In this document: positions 32,074 through 39,163 of the stretch, piece by piece
Layout: each line of letters opens with the position of its first letter
Numbering within the stretch: position 1 is the stretch's first letter
IMG/VR virus record: IMGVR_UViG_3300027746_000041
Location: 1 to 41,357 of that record
From: a virus
Length of the DNA: 41,357 nt
Strand: one strand, 5' to 3'
Position numbers and translations under genes: made by a program
The notes under the pieces: generated by a model
What the model was told of the DNA's origin: nothing
What the model saw: the letters and a program-made list of their open reading frames with translations, nothing else
Database searches by the model: none

Positions 32074-32435
32074 TATGCTTTCTCCAAATACAGGCAAACA
32101 ATCTGTTTGTCATCTGTGTATGCCACACCGTTAAGTGCGTCAAGCACAGACTTGGCATAGTTGTCTATGTCGCCTGTGAGTTTTGTTTTTGGTCCATCAA
32201 CTAATGGATTGTGAATTACTGGTTCAATCATTATTTCTGTTCCTTCTATTGTGAAACGCAACTTCACCGACAAAAGACCTGTCTCGAATAGTGGTCCAGC
32301 GTACAAGTCTGCTATTGACTTCTCGTAGTCCACTGTTGCTTTAGGTGTGTAGGCACGACCTGTTCTTGTCATTCGTGGTCGTGCTTTTGCCTTAGGTCTT
32401 ACGGCAAGGTTTTGATGGTACTGATACTTTTTCAT
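32073..32435 (-). CDS. rusA: RusA-family Holliday junction resolvase, 120 aa
   Basis: RusA features are clear: the basic N-terminal KAKARPRMTRTGRAYTP, then GDIDNYAKSVLDALNG (88-103) with the catalytic aspartates, and YTDDKQI (106-112). Length is typical. It would cut branched DNA formed during replication and recombination before packaging. It overlaps the primase stop as ATGA and is followed by the second nuclease. Confidence 0.9.
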   Translation of the reverse strand: MKKYQYHQNLAVRPKAKARPRMTRTGRAYTPKATVDYEKSIADLYAGPLFETGLLSVKLRFTIEGTEIMIEPVIHNPLVDGPKTKLTGDIDNYAKSVLDALNGVAYTDDKQIVCLYLEKA

Positions 32436-33337
32436 GGACTGAACTCTACACTATTTTGCAGACCGTAGCAGTCTTCTATTATTTTTGTCAACTGTTCAAC
32501 ACAGTCGGCACGCTCATGGTATTTGCCCCACCTTTTGTCTGCGTCAACAAGGATGATGTAGGCATCCCCCATTGAAACTCCGTCGTCCCTGAGATGGTGA
32601 ACCATCTTGCAAAGGGTTCTAGAACGGTCATTGCCAGGTAGTACCCCGTTGCGCCAAATGTTGGCAGAGTAACCACTTGCCAATTTGAGTGCATCTTTAA
32701 CAAAATGGTTTGTTGCAACTGATGTTGCATCAAACAACATTTTTGTTTTTGGTTTATGCTTTTCTGCAAGAGGTCGCAAAAGATTTATGTTAACCCTTGA
32801 CTCCTGTGCACTTTCTAGGAACTGTTTGAGTGTCATTGGTGTGTCATCCTGTTTGAATAGCATGTATCTGTTTTCTGGTATGGCGTCAATTCCGCCGGGA
32901 TATGGAAGTCGGACATAGTTGCCCAGTCCAGTTGCTTCTTCCTGTTTTGGGTTTACTTCTTTGGGGGGCAAACCGATTACTTCGTGCGCAGACAGAAAGG
33001 CTCGGCGCATGATTGGTGCTGGAATCCAGTCGTTGGCAAACACCCACACATGGAAACCTCTCACAGTTTTTTCCACAAACGATGGAACACTCTTAACTCT
33101 GAGTGCAGTTTGTAGGTTTCGTGCCGAGTCAATGTCATCAATGTCAATGTCGGAACATCCCCAACGGACGGATGAACCGTCTGTCAGGGGATAGATACCG
33201 ATGAGTTCTTCGCCGTATAGATGTCTAGCGAATGTTTCGTATGACACTGGCGACTTATTTGAGCCACCTTCCCATGTTCCGTATGCATCAGTTCTGCCAC
33301 CAAACAACGACATGAATATTTCTGTTGGGTCATTCAT
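32432..33337 (-). CDS. Primase-polymerase (archaeo-eukaryotic type), 301 aa
   Basis: The AEP core motifs are visible: CSDIDIDD (61-68) with metal-binding aspartates, VRGFHVWVF (92-100), and EVNPKQ with GLGNYVRLPYPG (127-148). The C-terminal part (about 190-301) is helical and may contact the helicase. It would make primers, and may also polymerise DNA, for phage replication. It overlaps the helicase gene by eight bases. Because no other DNA polymerase is seen, either host enzyme use or this protein must supply synthesis. Confidence 0.85.
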   Translation of the reverse strand: MNDPTEIFMSLFGGRTDAYGTWEGGSNKSPVSYETFARHLYGEELIGIYPLTDGSSVRWGCSDIDIDDIDSARNLQTALRVKSVPSFVEKTVRGFHVWVFANDWIPAPIMRRAFLSAHEVIGLPPKEVNPKQEEATGLGNYVRLPYPGGIDAIPENRYMLFKQDDTPMTLKQFLESAQESRVNINLLRPLAEKHKPKTKMLFDATSVATNHFVKDALKLASGYSANIWRNGVLPGNDRSRTLCKMVHHLRDDGVSMGDAYIILVDADKRWGKYHERADCVEQLTKIIEDCYGLQNSVEFSP

Positions 33338-34352
33338 GAAGTAGTCCCAACTGGTGATACTGCTGTGGCAGTGCTGTGTCCAAGTCTGTTAAACGACCTG
33401 TACGGACATCCAATTCAAAGTGGATGTCATCTACAAGTTGTCCAGCAGGACGCTTGTTCTTTAGCAGGTTGATGGTCACGGTGTATTCGTGAACCTTTGC
33501 TTCATAGCGCAATTCGTCGAGTCTGTCTTGTGCTCGTTCAGAGTGTGAACGGTCAAGTTTCTCTATGAGTTCCGTAATTTCTGCAGCAATCTGATATTTC
33601 TTGCGCCTTACACCAATGATTGATGTCGCTTGTTGTTCACCACCGAATGCACCTGATGACATTGAAACTTTTGCACCGTCAGCACCTGCGTACCTAGATG
33701 TTTGATGCAGAACCAACATTGGGATGTTGTGTCTACGCCCAAACCCTTTCAGGAAGTTTGCTTTGTCCGGTATTGTTTCTCCTGCTTCTACCAAGTCTAG
33801 GAAGTCTACGACTACCAAGTCTGGCACTTGACCCCACACGTCACAGAGTTCGTTATAACCCCGTTCCATGTCTGATGAAGTTAGTGGCTGGTCAAACACG
33901 GCAAGGTTTGGGAAACCTTCTTCCGCTGTTTGTCGGAGTAGGTCAATGGCGTCTTTGTCGTCACGGGCTACTCGTGCTTCCAGTTCTCGTGCATCAATGT
34001 TGTGATGCATGCAGGTGAGTTTGGTGAGGACGAGTTGTTTGGGCTCGTCTGGAATAAACATAGCGATGTGTTTGTCACGGTTGTTGCGAAGTGCATGTAG
34101 TAGCAAGAGTGTCTTGCCACCGTGAGCGAAGCCCAACATCATGCAGATTTCACCTGCCGCAATTCCACGCATCTCTGCGTCAATTTTGTCTATGCCTAAA
34201 TGCACTCTCTCATGTGGTGTCTGCGCCCATCTTACGAATGAGTCAACAGAGTCCGCCAACGGCGAGTACATGCGATACTCGGAAGGTGGAGCGACTTGTG
34301 GTCGCCCCACCGATTCCCAGCCCGCAGCAATTTGCTCTGCGGTCATTTTCAT
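33330..34352 (-). CDS. DnaB-like replicative helicase (RecA-fold core), 340 aa
   Basis: Walker A GFAHGGKT (74-81), Walker B LVVVDFLDL (179-187), the sensor-like VLHQTSR (214-220) and NLLKNKRPAG (295-304) follow the DnaB/gp4 C-terminal domain order. The usual N-terminal primase-binding domain is absent, so the protein is the motor alone. With the primase-polymerase downstream it forms the replication core. The start overlaps the upstream stop as TAATG. Confidence 0.88.
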   Translation of the reverse strand: MKMTAEQIAAGWESVGRPQVAPPSEYRMYSPLADSVDSFVRWAQTPHERVHLGIDKIDAEMRGIAAGEICMMLGFAHGGKTLLLLHALRNNRDKHIAMFIPDEPKQLVLTKLTCMHHNIDARELEARVARDDKDAIDLLRQTAEEGFPNLAVFDQPLTSSDMERGYNELCDVWGQVPDLVVVDFLDLVEAGETIPDKANFLKGFGRRHNIPMLVLHQTSRYAGADGAKVSMSSGAFGGEQQATSIIGVRRKKYQIAAEITELIEKLDRSHSERAQDRLDELRYEAKVHEYTVTINLLKNKRPAGQLVDDIHFELDVRTGRLTDLDTALPQQYHQLGLLHE

Positions 34353-34792
34353 TACTTGGCTCGTGGGGGCCAGTAAGCCTTCTCAGCCTCTACGGCTTTG
34401 AAGTGTGGACGCTTTGCGTTTGCTTCTAGACCATCACGGTTGTCATACACCTTGTCTACACCATCACGCTTGCACGCTTTGATGAGCCAGTCGGGAATGT
34501 CTCCGTGCTGTTTGCCCACAATTTTTAGTGAACCACTTGACTTGGATTGCTCGGATGATACTTCGGTTGAACCCGAAAATGATTCTTTAATCATCTGAAC
34601 AACGTTGTTGTTTTGTGCTGTTGCTGTTGCCTGTGTTGATTCCCCATAGATTGACTCAATGAGGATGTCTGTGACAGTGGAAAACAAAACTGCAAACTCA
34701 CTAATTCGTGTGTCCACATCTTTTGTCTTATCGGTCATGTCTGACGCAATCTTTGCGCAGACCTGTGTGATAATTGCTCTGTCCTTATCCAT
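34352..34792 (-). CDS. Hypothetical replication-module protein, 146 aa
   Basis: The N-terminal half is helical. The C-terminal half has a distinct segment (DIPDWLIKACKRDGVDKVYD, then NAKRPHFKAVE and YWPPRAK at the end) that I associate with small conserved phage proteins encoded beside helicases. No function is known to me. A helicase loader or single-strand binding accessory role is possible from the place only. It is overlapped at both ends (TAATG). Confidence 0.65.
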   Translation of the reverse strand: MDKDRAIITQVCAKIASDMTDKTKDVDTRISEFAVLFSTVTDILIESIYGESTQATATAQNNNVVQMIKESFSGSTEVSSEQSKSSGSLKIVGKQHGDIPDWLIKACKRDGVDKVYDNRDGLEANAKRPHFKAVEAEKAYWPPRAK

Positions 34793-35661
34793 TAGTTTGC
34801 CTCCTCGGCATTGTTGTCGCCCACACTTATGTGTGAACCCTTACATAGTGACCACACCGAACACCATCTCGGTGAACATAGAAAGTGTTGGTCATTTACT
34901 AGCCATCTTTCCGATGGCAAGTTCTGTGATACGGTCAACAAAGTGTTGACCAAAGATGTTGCTTGCTGAACAATCCATGTTCCGTGTCCCTCTGTTCTTG
35001 TTACACCGACAACTTGACCGGTGGAAGAAGCGTTGCGAATCATTACACCAAAGTTGAAATTAACATCAAAGTTGGTGAGACCCATCTTAACAGCCGAGAT
35101 TGCGTAGACAGAGGATTGAATGTTCTGTGACTGTTTCTCTGCTTCATAATATTTTCGTGCAGCAGTTTTCCAATCCCAAATACTTTCAGGGTGAAAGTAA
35201 TCCATTGTTCCCTCAAACCAAAGTTCGTACTGAAACGCAGAGTTCTCTACATCAGCAACTTTGGTTGCGAACTTGAACTCTGTTTGACCACCAGCAGGAA
35301 CATGGGGGTAGATGTCTCGTACCCATGCGTTAGCCATCGAGTCAATGTGTTTGTTCCAGTTCTTTGGGTCTGTGTTGGTGACGTTGATGTATTTGCCAGC
35401 CTCGTTCATTTCTTTTTCTGTCCAACGAAATGACTCAACAGCGTGGTCACCAATATATTGTGGGTCTAGTTCACCGTTAAGTACGGCTTCAATACCAACA
35501 TGCACAGCAGTGCCCATCATTGCTGAATCGTTTTCACGACGCAGTTCCGGATGTAGAGCACCAAGCCTTGCACGCTCTGGACACATCAACGCATCTCCAA
35601 GCCAAGACTGTCTGACATAGATACGGTTGACGGATGTACCATTATCGTTTTCTATCCTCAT
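34792..35661 (-). CDS. RecB/Cas4-type PD-(D/E)XK nuclease with Fe-S cysteines, 289 aa
   Basis: The catalytic motifs are GTAVHVGIEA (H54), FEGTMDYF (D154) and WDWKTA (D163, K165), then SQNIQSSVYA with the QxxxY motif. One cysteine near the N terminus (C27 in LMCPERARL) and three near the C terminus (C262, C267, C273) match the split four-cysteine iron-sulfur staple of Cas4/AddB nucleases. It probably resects DNA ends for recombination or host DNA breakdown. AAGGAG precedes the ATG. A hairpin and G-rich tracts separate it from the upstream gene. Confidence 0.85.
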   Translation of the reverse strand: MRIENDNGTSVNRIYVRQSWLGDALMCPERARLGALHPELRRENDSAMMGTAVHVGIEAVLNGELDPQYIGDHAVESFRWTEKEMNEAGKYINVTNTDPKNWNKHIDSMANAWVRDIYPHVPAGGQTEFKFATKVADVENSAFQYELWFEGTMDYFHPESIWDWKTAARKYYEAEKQSQNIQSSVYAISAVKMGLTNFDVNFNFGVMIRNASSTGQVVGVTRTEGHGTWIVQQATSLVNTLLTVSQNLPSERWLVNDQHFLCSPRWCSVWSLCKGSHISVGDNNAEEAN

Positions 35662-35693
35662 CTATTTCTCCTTTGTTTGTTTGTCTGCGTCCG

Positions 35694-35721
35694 AACTCGT
35701 CCTTGCTTCGCAAGGCGAGTT
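35694..35721 (-). terminator. Hairpin upstream of the RecB-like gene
   Basis: AACTCG and CGAGTT, then CCTTGC and GCAAGG, form a 12-bp stem with one bulged T and a three-base loop. It lies between the stop of the transglycosylase gene (35786) and the RecB-like start (35661). It has no T tract, so it could be a terminator of the upstream unit or a processing hairpin of the downstream mRNA. Confidence 0.55.
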
Positions 35722-35730
35722 ACTTGCTGT

Positions 35731-35782
35731 CCCCCCCCTACCCCCCCCACAGTATCACATGGGTGGGGCACGGGGGTGAGGG
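35731..35782. other. Paired G-rich tracts (quadruplex candidates on both strands)
   Basis: The minus strand has G8-TA-G8 (35731-35748). The plus strand has G3-T-G4-CAC-G5-TGA-G3 (35761-35782), a standard quadruplex motif. The tracts can also pair with each other as a long C/G hairpin. They lie in the only sizeable gap between leftward genes 36429 and 34352. Confidence 0.55.
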
Positions 35783-35785
35783 TAT

Positions 35786-36196
35786 TTAAAGATTCCACGG
35801 ACCCCAGCCGTTTCCGTATATTTCGTTTCCGTAGCCATAAATCTCCAAAGCCGACTTAAGTGCCACCTCGGGGTTGAACAGCCCCTCAGAACGCTTTAGG
35901 ACGCCCCTAGAACGAAGCCACGGAGTCCAGAACCCGTTGATTTGCATAAGACCCCTAGACCCACCGTTTGGGTCTTTCGGATTGAACGCTGATGCATCGC
36001 ATCGGCTTTCACGCCACATCAAAAAATCTAATGTGACCAGGTTCTTGCGTAACCATCCAACAGATACAGCCGTGTCCCACCATTGGGGACACTTAGCAGT
36101 CATTGGTGGTTTCACTGACGGGTACTCGAATGCGGAAGTGGGGGGCACGAAGCCCCCCACGATTACAGATAATGAAATTAATATTTTTGCTATCAA
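35786..36196 (-). CDS. Secreted lysozyme-like lytic transglycosylase, 136 aa (TTG start)
   Basis: A signal peptide (residues about 1-22, MIAKILISLSVIVGGF, then PPTSA) precedes a compact SLT-type domain. The domain has LMWRESRCDASAFNPKDPNG (catalytic E63) and SRGLMQINGFW (80-90). It cuts glycan strands of peptidoglycan after export. The start is TTG with GGGGAG five bases upstream, overlapping the previous stop as TTGA. It is encoded in the leftward arm, apart from the M15 endolysin and the holins. The DNA of the signal region itself forms a 9-bp GC hairpin (36138-36160). Confidence 0.82.
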   Translation of the reverse strand: MIAKILISLSVIVGGFVPPTSAFEYPSVKPPMTAKCPQWWDTAVSVGWLRKNLVTLDFLMWRESRCDASAFNPKDPNGGSRGLMQINGFWTPWLRSRGVLKRSEGLFNPEVALKSALEIYGYGNEIYGNGWGPWNL

Positions 36197-36429
36197 GGTT
36201 TCTCCCCTAGTACGGCGGATAAGACATCTTCCATCTCTGCTTTAGCAGACAGAAGCAACTCGTATTCCTCGTAGACAGAAGTTGCCCGTCTACCAGTATC
36301 ACCCTGACGCATTTGTTTTTTGGATAGTTGGTCTACCCCAATGGACAGGGACTTGATTACTGCACGCAACTCTGACAATGTCAGCGTCACCTCCAGCGTT
36401 GGTTCTTCTTTTCTATATGGTGTTGACAT
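36193..36429 (-). CDS. Hypothetical helical protein, 78 aa
   Basis: A Leu/Glu-rich helical protein (VTLTLSELRAVIKSLSIGVD, then YEEYELLLSAKAEMEDVLSA) likely to form a coiled coil or a small helical bundle. No family recognised. It overlaps the upstream stop as TAATG and the transglycosylase start as TTGA, so it is translationally tied to both. Confidence 0.65.
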   Translation of the reverse strand: MSTPYRKEEPTLEVTLTLSELRAVIKSLSIGVDQLSKKQMRQGDTGRRATSVYEEYELLLSAKAEMEDVLSAVLGEKP

Positions 36430-36968
36430 TAAAAGTCTTCTTTCTGTGTAGGTACTTCACCCAGTTCTCCACTGGCTACTGCAAGTTTACCTGAGCGCAC
36501 AAGGCGACAAGTCTCGGCTATGTGGTGAAAATCAAGCATGGCGTCCCTCATGGAACCACGAGCCTGATTCTCGTCGTATGTGACTTCTCCTTCCTTATTG
36601 GCAAATCGTAACGAAGATGTAATACGACCATCTGTATCACAAAAAGAGAACAGGCGAACCCGTACTCTTTCAGGATGTTCAGAAGGTTTGACACCATTGT
36701 CTTCACCATTTACGGTTGGTGCAGCCCATCCGGTGGTCACAAGACCAAAGGCATCATAGTCTGCCCCAAGTATTGCATGCATCGGATTCAGCATGTCATA
36801 CACATCTGCGTGGTCACCAATCTTTTGAACGATTGGGTCTACCGTTTTGTAGATGTCAATGCCGAATAGTTGTGCCTTACCAAGTGTGTAGATGTCATCA
36901 AAGTTCTTGACAACATACTTCTCCACCTGCTCGTCTACTGCTTTGAATATGTCCATTTTGCTTTTCAT
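36429..36968 (-). CDS. Conserved-looking hypothetical protein, 179 aa
   Basis: The central part (LVTTGWAAPTVNGEDNG, then PSEHPERVRVRLFSFCDTDG and SSLRFANKEGEVTYDENQA) looks like a compact beta domain. I have an impression of similar GWAAP proteins in actinobacteria and their phages, without known function. GGAG precedes the ATG, which overlaps the zinc-ribbon stop as ATGA. It lies directly downstream of WhiB and its zinc-ribbon partner. Confidence 0.65.
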   Translation of the reverse strand: MKSKMDIFKAVDEQVEKYVVKNFDDIYTLGKAQLFGIDIYKTVDPIVQKIGDHADVYDMLNPMHAILGADYDAFGLVTTGWAAPTVNGEDNGVKPSEHPERVRVRLFSFCDTDGRITSSLRFANKEGEVTYDENQARGSMRDAMLDFHHIAETCRLVRSGKLAVASGELGEVPTQKEDF

Positions 36969-37090
36969 TTTGTTTTCTCCATGTCTGTTGGCTTATGTTT
37001 GTTTGAACACTTAGGGGTTTCCCTAAGTGGTATGAAGGTGGTCAAAATCTGCTTACAGACTTTGCACACCCAATTCTGCCTTATTTGCAT
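36965..37090 (-). CDS. Zinc-ribbon-like miniprotein, 41 aa
   Basis: From the ATG at 37090, which has AGGAAGG seven bases upstream, the product is MQIRQNWVCKVCKQILTTF and on, with C9, C12, C28 and H32 as a probable zinc site. Longer starts at 37126 or 37177 lie within the WhiB gene and lack a site. It overlaps the WhiB gene by 38 bases in another frame and the next gene by ATGA. Confidence 0.6.
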   Translation of the reverse strand: MQIRQNWVCKVCKQILTTFIPLRETPKCSNKHKPTDMEKTK

Positions 37091-37352
37091 TTGGCTTCCT
37101 TCCTCTTTTTCTATTTGGTATTCCATTGCGTAGAGTAATGCCACCCCAAATACCGTATGACTTTGTGTCAATACCATATTCGAGACATTCTACTTTTACT
37201 GGGCAGGTAGAACAAATACGTTTTGCCTGCATAGCACCACTACCTGGGTCCCCCAATTCGGGGAACCACAGGTTATGAGGATGACCTAAACAACTACCTC
37301 TCGTAGCGTATTCTGCTTTGTTTATGTCAAGTACGAATTTGAACTCAGACAT
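37053..37352 (-). CDS. whiB: WhiB-family Fe-S transcription regulator, 99 aa
   Basis: The four cluster cysteines are C21, C47, C50 and C56 (GSCLGHP, then RICSTCPVKVEC). They are followed by the family turn YGIWGG (66-71) and a basic C-terminal stretch NRKRGRKPN that would contact DNA. WhiB proteins bind the sigma-A region 4 of actinobacterial RNA polymerase through a [4Fe-4S] cluster. A phage copy likely alters host or phage promoter use. The ATG at 37352 follows GAGG inside the end of the upstream gene. Confidence 0.92.
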   Translation of the reverse strand: MSEFKFVLDINKAEYATRGSCLGHPHNLWFPELGDPGSGAMQAKRICSTCPVKVECLEYGIDTKSYGIWGGITLRNGIPNRKRGRKPNANKAELGVQSL

Positions 37353-37845
37353 CCAACCTCGCATTGAGACGAGTTTGAATGAGTGTAACTGCACGCTCTG
37401 ATGCATCGTTCACAACATTGAGCATTGCGGTGTTGACCGCCTCTTGAACCAATGACGTGATACTCACATTTGTCATGTATGTATCTACAGCACCACGCAC
37501 AACATTTCTGAAGCGTGTTGTGTCAGTAAGTGTACGGATAAACCTATCCGTAGACAAAGCATTCTCCAACATCTCTGCATCTATGTACTCTGCCGAGCGC
37601 ATAGCAATGTCACCGAAGTCAATGGACTCAATCGCCCAGTCACGGATGCGACGGAGAAAGTTTGAGTTGTCAATAACATTTTCAACGGTGTTCTCCATGA
37701 TTGTTTCCTGTAGCCCAATCATGTTTGCGTCCACACGCTGATGAACCATAGTTTCCACAGACTCATCAAACAAACCACTGAGGCTTGATGGGTCAATGCG
37801 TACATCTAAGTCCATTGTTGATGGAACCAATCTAATTGTTGTCAT
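37345..37845 (-). CDS. Hypothetical protein, 166 aa
   Basis: An acidic protein of regular amphipathic helices with repeated units about 20 residues long (FLRRIRDWAIESIDFGDIAM, RFIRTLTDTTRFRNVVRGAV, SITSLVQEAVNTAMLNVVND). It may be a helical repeat or coiled-coil scaffold. No family recognised. It overlaps the upstream gene as ATGA and WhiB at its end. Confidence 0.7.
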   Translation of the reverse strand: MTTIRLVPSTMDLDVRIDPSSLSGLFDESVETMVHQRVDANMIGLQETIMENTVENVIDNSNFLRRIRDWAIESIDFGDIAMRSAEYIDAEMLENALSTDRFIRTLTDTTRFRNVVRGAVDTYMTNVSITSLVQEAVNTAMLNVVNDASERAVTLIQTRLNARLDV

Positions 37846-38054
37846 TTCTTTTCTCCTTCTTTGTGTGTTGGATTTTCTTTGAGTTCATCCGGTATCAGGT
37901 CAAGGAACTCAACCCGTGTAAGCGTTACGTTTGTCTTAGCAAACCCACGCTGAAACGCATCAAATATCCGCTGTGCCTTTTCTTCTGAAGTCATTTGCTC
38001 GTACCTTTCTAGTAGTAGTCCGAATATCTGTTCTTCTTTTTCTTGTTCATTCAT
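37842..38054 (-). CDS. Hypothetical acidic helical protein, 70 aa
   Basis: The start at 38054 follows AGAAGG. A longer frame to 38183 runs through the repeated hairpin and is rejected. The product begins MNEQEKEEQIFGLLLERYEQ and ends in a basic tail (NPTHKEGEKK). Function unknown. A GTGGGGGC hairpin lies directly upstream of its ribosome binding site, as for the amidotransferase gene. Confidence 0.65.
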   Translation of the reverse strand: MNEQEKEEQIFGLLLERYEQMTSEEKAQRIFDAFQRGFAKTNVTLTRVEFLDLIPDELKENPTHKEGEKK

Positions 38055-38066
38055 TTGTGTGTACCC

Positions 38067-38096
38067 TTCTGTGGGGGCTTGCGCCCCCACGGTTGT
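38067..38096 (-). repeat. Intergenic hairpin repeat, copy 1 (GNRA loop)
   Basis: A 30-bp sequence identical to 39126-39155. Its core (38071-38090) is an 8-bp stem, GTGGGGGC/GCCCCCAC, with loop GCAA on the minus strand, a stable GNRA tetraloop. It follows the amidotransferase stop (38101) and is followed at once by AGAAGG, the ribosome binding site of the next gene. Termination, mRNA protection or processing are all possible. Confidence 0.8.
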
Positions 38097-38100
38097 GTGT

Positions 38101-39111
38101 TTAGTAATAACTTGGATGAGTTGTTGTGTACGTTTCTTTGATGGACATTGGCATTGGTATTGGCTCTTGCTCAACTTCTGCAATCATCTCAACACCCTCC
38201 AATGCGTCCCAACAGGTGCAACCGTAATCCGAACCACAGAACAAACATGCACTGCAAGCATTGCAATGCGTTTGTAAACAGTTCACATCACTGGTTGTTT
38301 CTGATGCAGCACATGAGTAGCACTCAATGAGCACTCCACCTGCACCGATGTCGGTCATGAACACTTGAAACTGCTCTAAGCATTTATCCAATTCATCTGC
38401 TTCTAGCAATCCCGCTTCATCGTCGTAGTCTTCAGTCGCTACATGAACACCACTAGTGGAACTGGAATAGCCAGAGTACGACTTGTAGCCGTAATCCCAA
38501 CTGTCGCTCCAACCAATAGCATCGCTGTATGGTCGTGTTGAATATACGATGGGTGCATGCTTGTATGAACTATTGGACCACCACATATCTGAGTCCCAAT
38601 GACCATCTTTCTCGTTGATGATGTACCAATCAAACTTGGCTTCATCATGAACGGTAAGAAACGCCAACTTAGAACCAGCAGCCCACAGGGCTAACTTGGC
38701 AAAGTAGTCGTTGTCATCAAGCGATGTGATGCCACCAATACCTGGCATGACATCCTCTGCAAACACTCTCGAGTCTGAACGCTTGTCACCTTTCGGTATC
38801 GCAACAGGAAGTATCCCGTTGTGCGCCATAACTGAACTGGGGTCGTCACCGAGTGCAAACGGATGACAGTTATCTAATGTCTCCGCACCGTGAGTAGCCC
38901 AACGAAAGTGGAACAGAGCAGGACCCTTGTTGGTGGCACGCAAGTCGGTAAACTTGTTTGCCACTTCTTCAAAGTTCATGCTGTGAGCCTTGATGATTTT
39001 TTTGCCTGTTGATATTGCGAAACCAAATCCGTCAGGGTTGTTCAGGGATGCAATACGAAATCGCTCCATGTCCGGTGTGACGTAATCTGGAATCATTGTT
39101 AGCAAACACAT
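38101..39111 (-). CDS. Class II glutamine amidotransferase with Cys-rich C-terminal module, 336 aa
   Basis: The Ntn-hydrolase domain is clear. Cys2 becomes the N-terminal nucleophile after Met removal, with FHFRWATHG (67-75), NCHPF (81-85) and MAHNGIL (95-101) as the conserved glutamine-binding motifs. It releases ammonia from glutamine for a partner. The C-terminal 100 residues add a Tyr/Ser-rich linker and a cluster of nine cysteines (264-300, for example ECYSC, HCNACSACLFC, GCTCW), a probable zinc or metal module not usual for this family. The upstream neighbour is an amidoligase, the natural acceptor of the ammonia. Confidence 0.85.
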   Translation of the reverse strand: MCLLTMIPDYVTPDMERFRIASLNNPDGFGFAISTGKKIIKAHSMNFEEVANKFTDLRATNKGPALFHFRWATHGAETLDNCHPFALGDDPSSVMAHNGILPVAIPKGDKRSDSRVFAEDVMPGIGGITSLDDNDYFAKLALWAAGSKLAFLTVHDEAKFDWYIINEKDGHWDSDMWWSNSSYKHAPIVYSTRPYSDAIGWSDSWDYGYKSYSGYSSSTSGVHVATEDYDDEAGLLEADELDKCLEQFQVFMTDIGAGGVLIECYSCAASETTSDVNCLQTHCNACSACLFCGSDYGCTCWDALEGVEMIAEVEQEPIPMPMSIKETYTTTHPSYY

Positions 39112-39125
39112 ATGTTATGTGTCCT

Positions 39126-39155
39126 TTCTGTGGGGGCTTGCGCCCCCACGGTTGT
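39126..39155 (-). repeat. Intergenic hairpin repeat, copy 2 (GNRA loop)
   Basis: Identical over 30 bases to 38067-38096; the stem is at 39130-39149. It lies eight or so bases after the amidoligase stop (39164) and directly before AGAAAGGA, the ribosome binding site of the amidotransferase gene. The two copies therefore flank the amidotransferase gene exactly. Confidence 0.8.
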
Positions 39156-39163
39156 TTGTATGT

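Noticed and set aside
34352-34792. Single-stranded DNA-binding protein
   Set aside because: The place beside the helicase suggests it, but no OB-fold pattern or acidic C-terminal tip is visible, so it is left as hypothetical.
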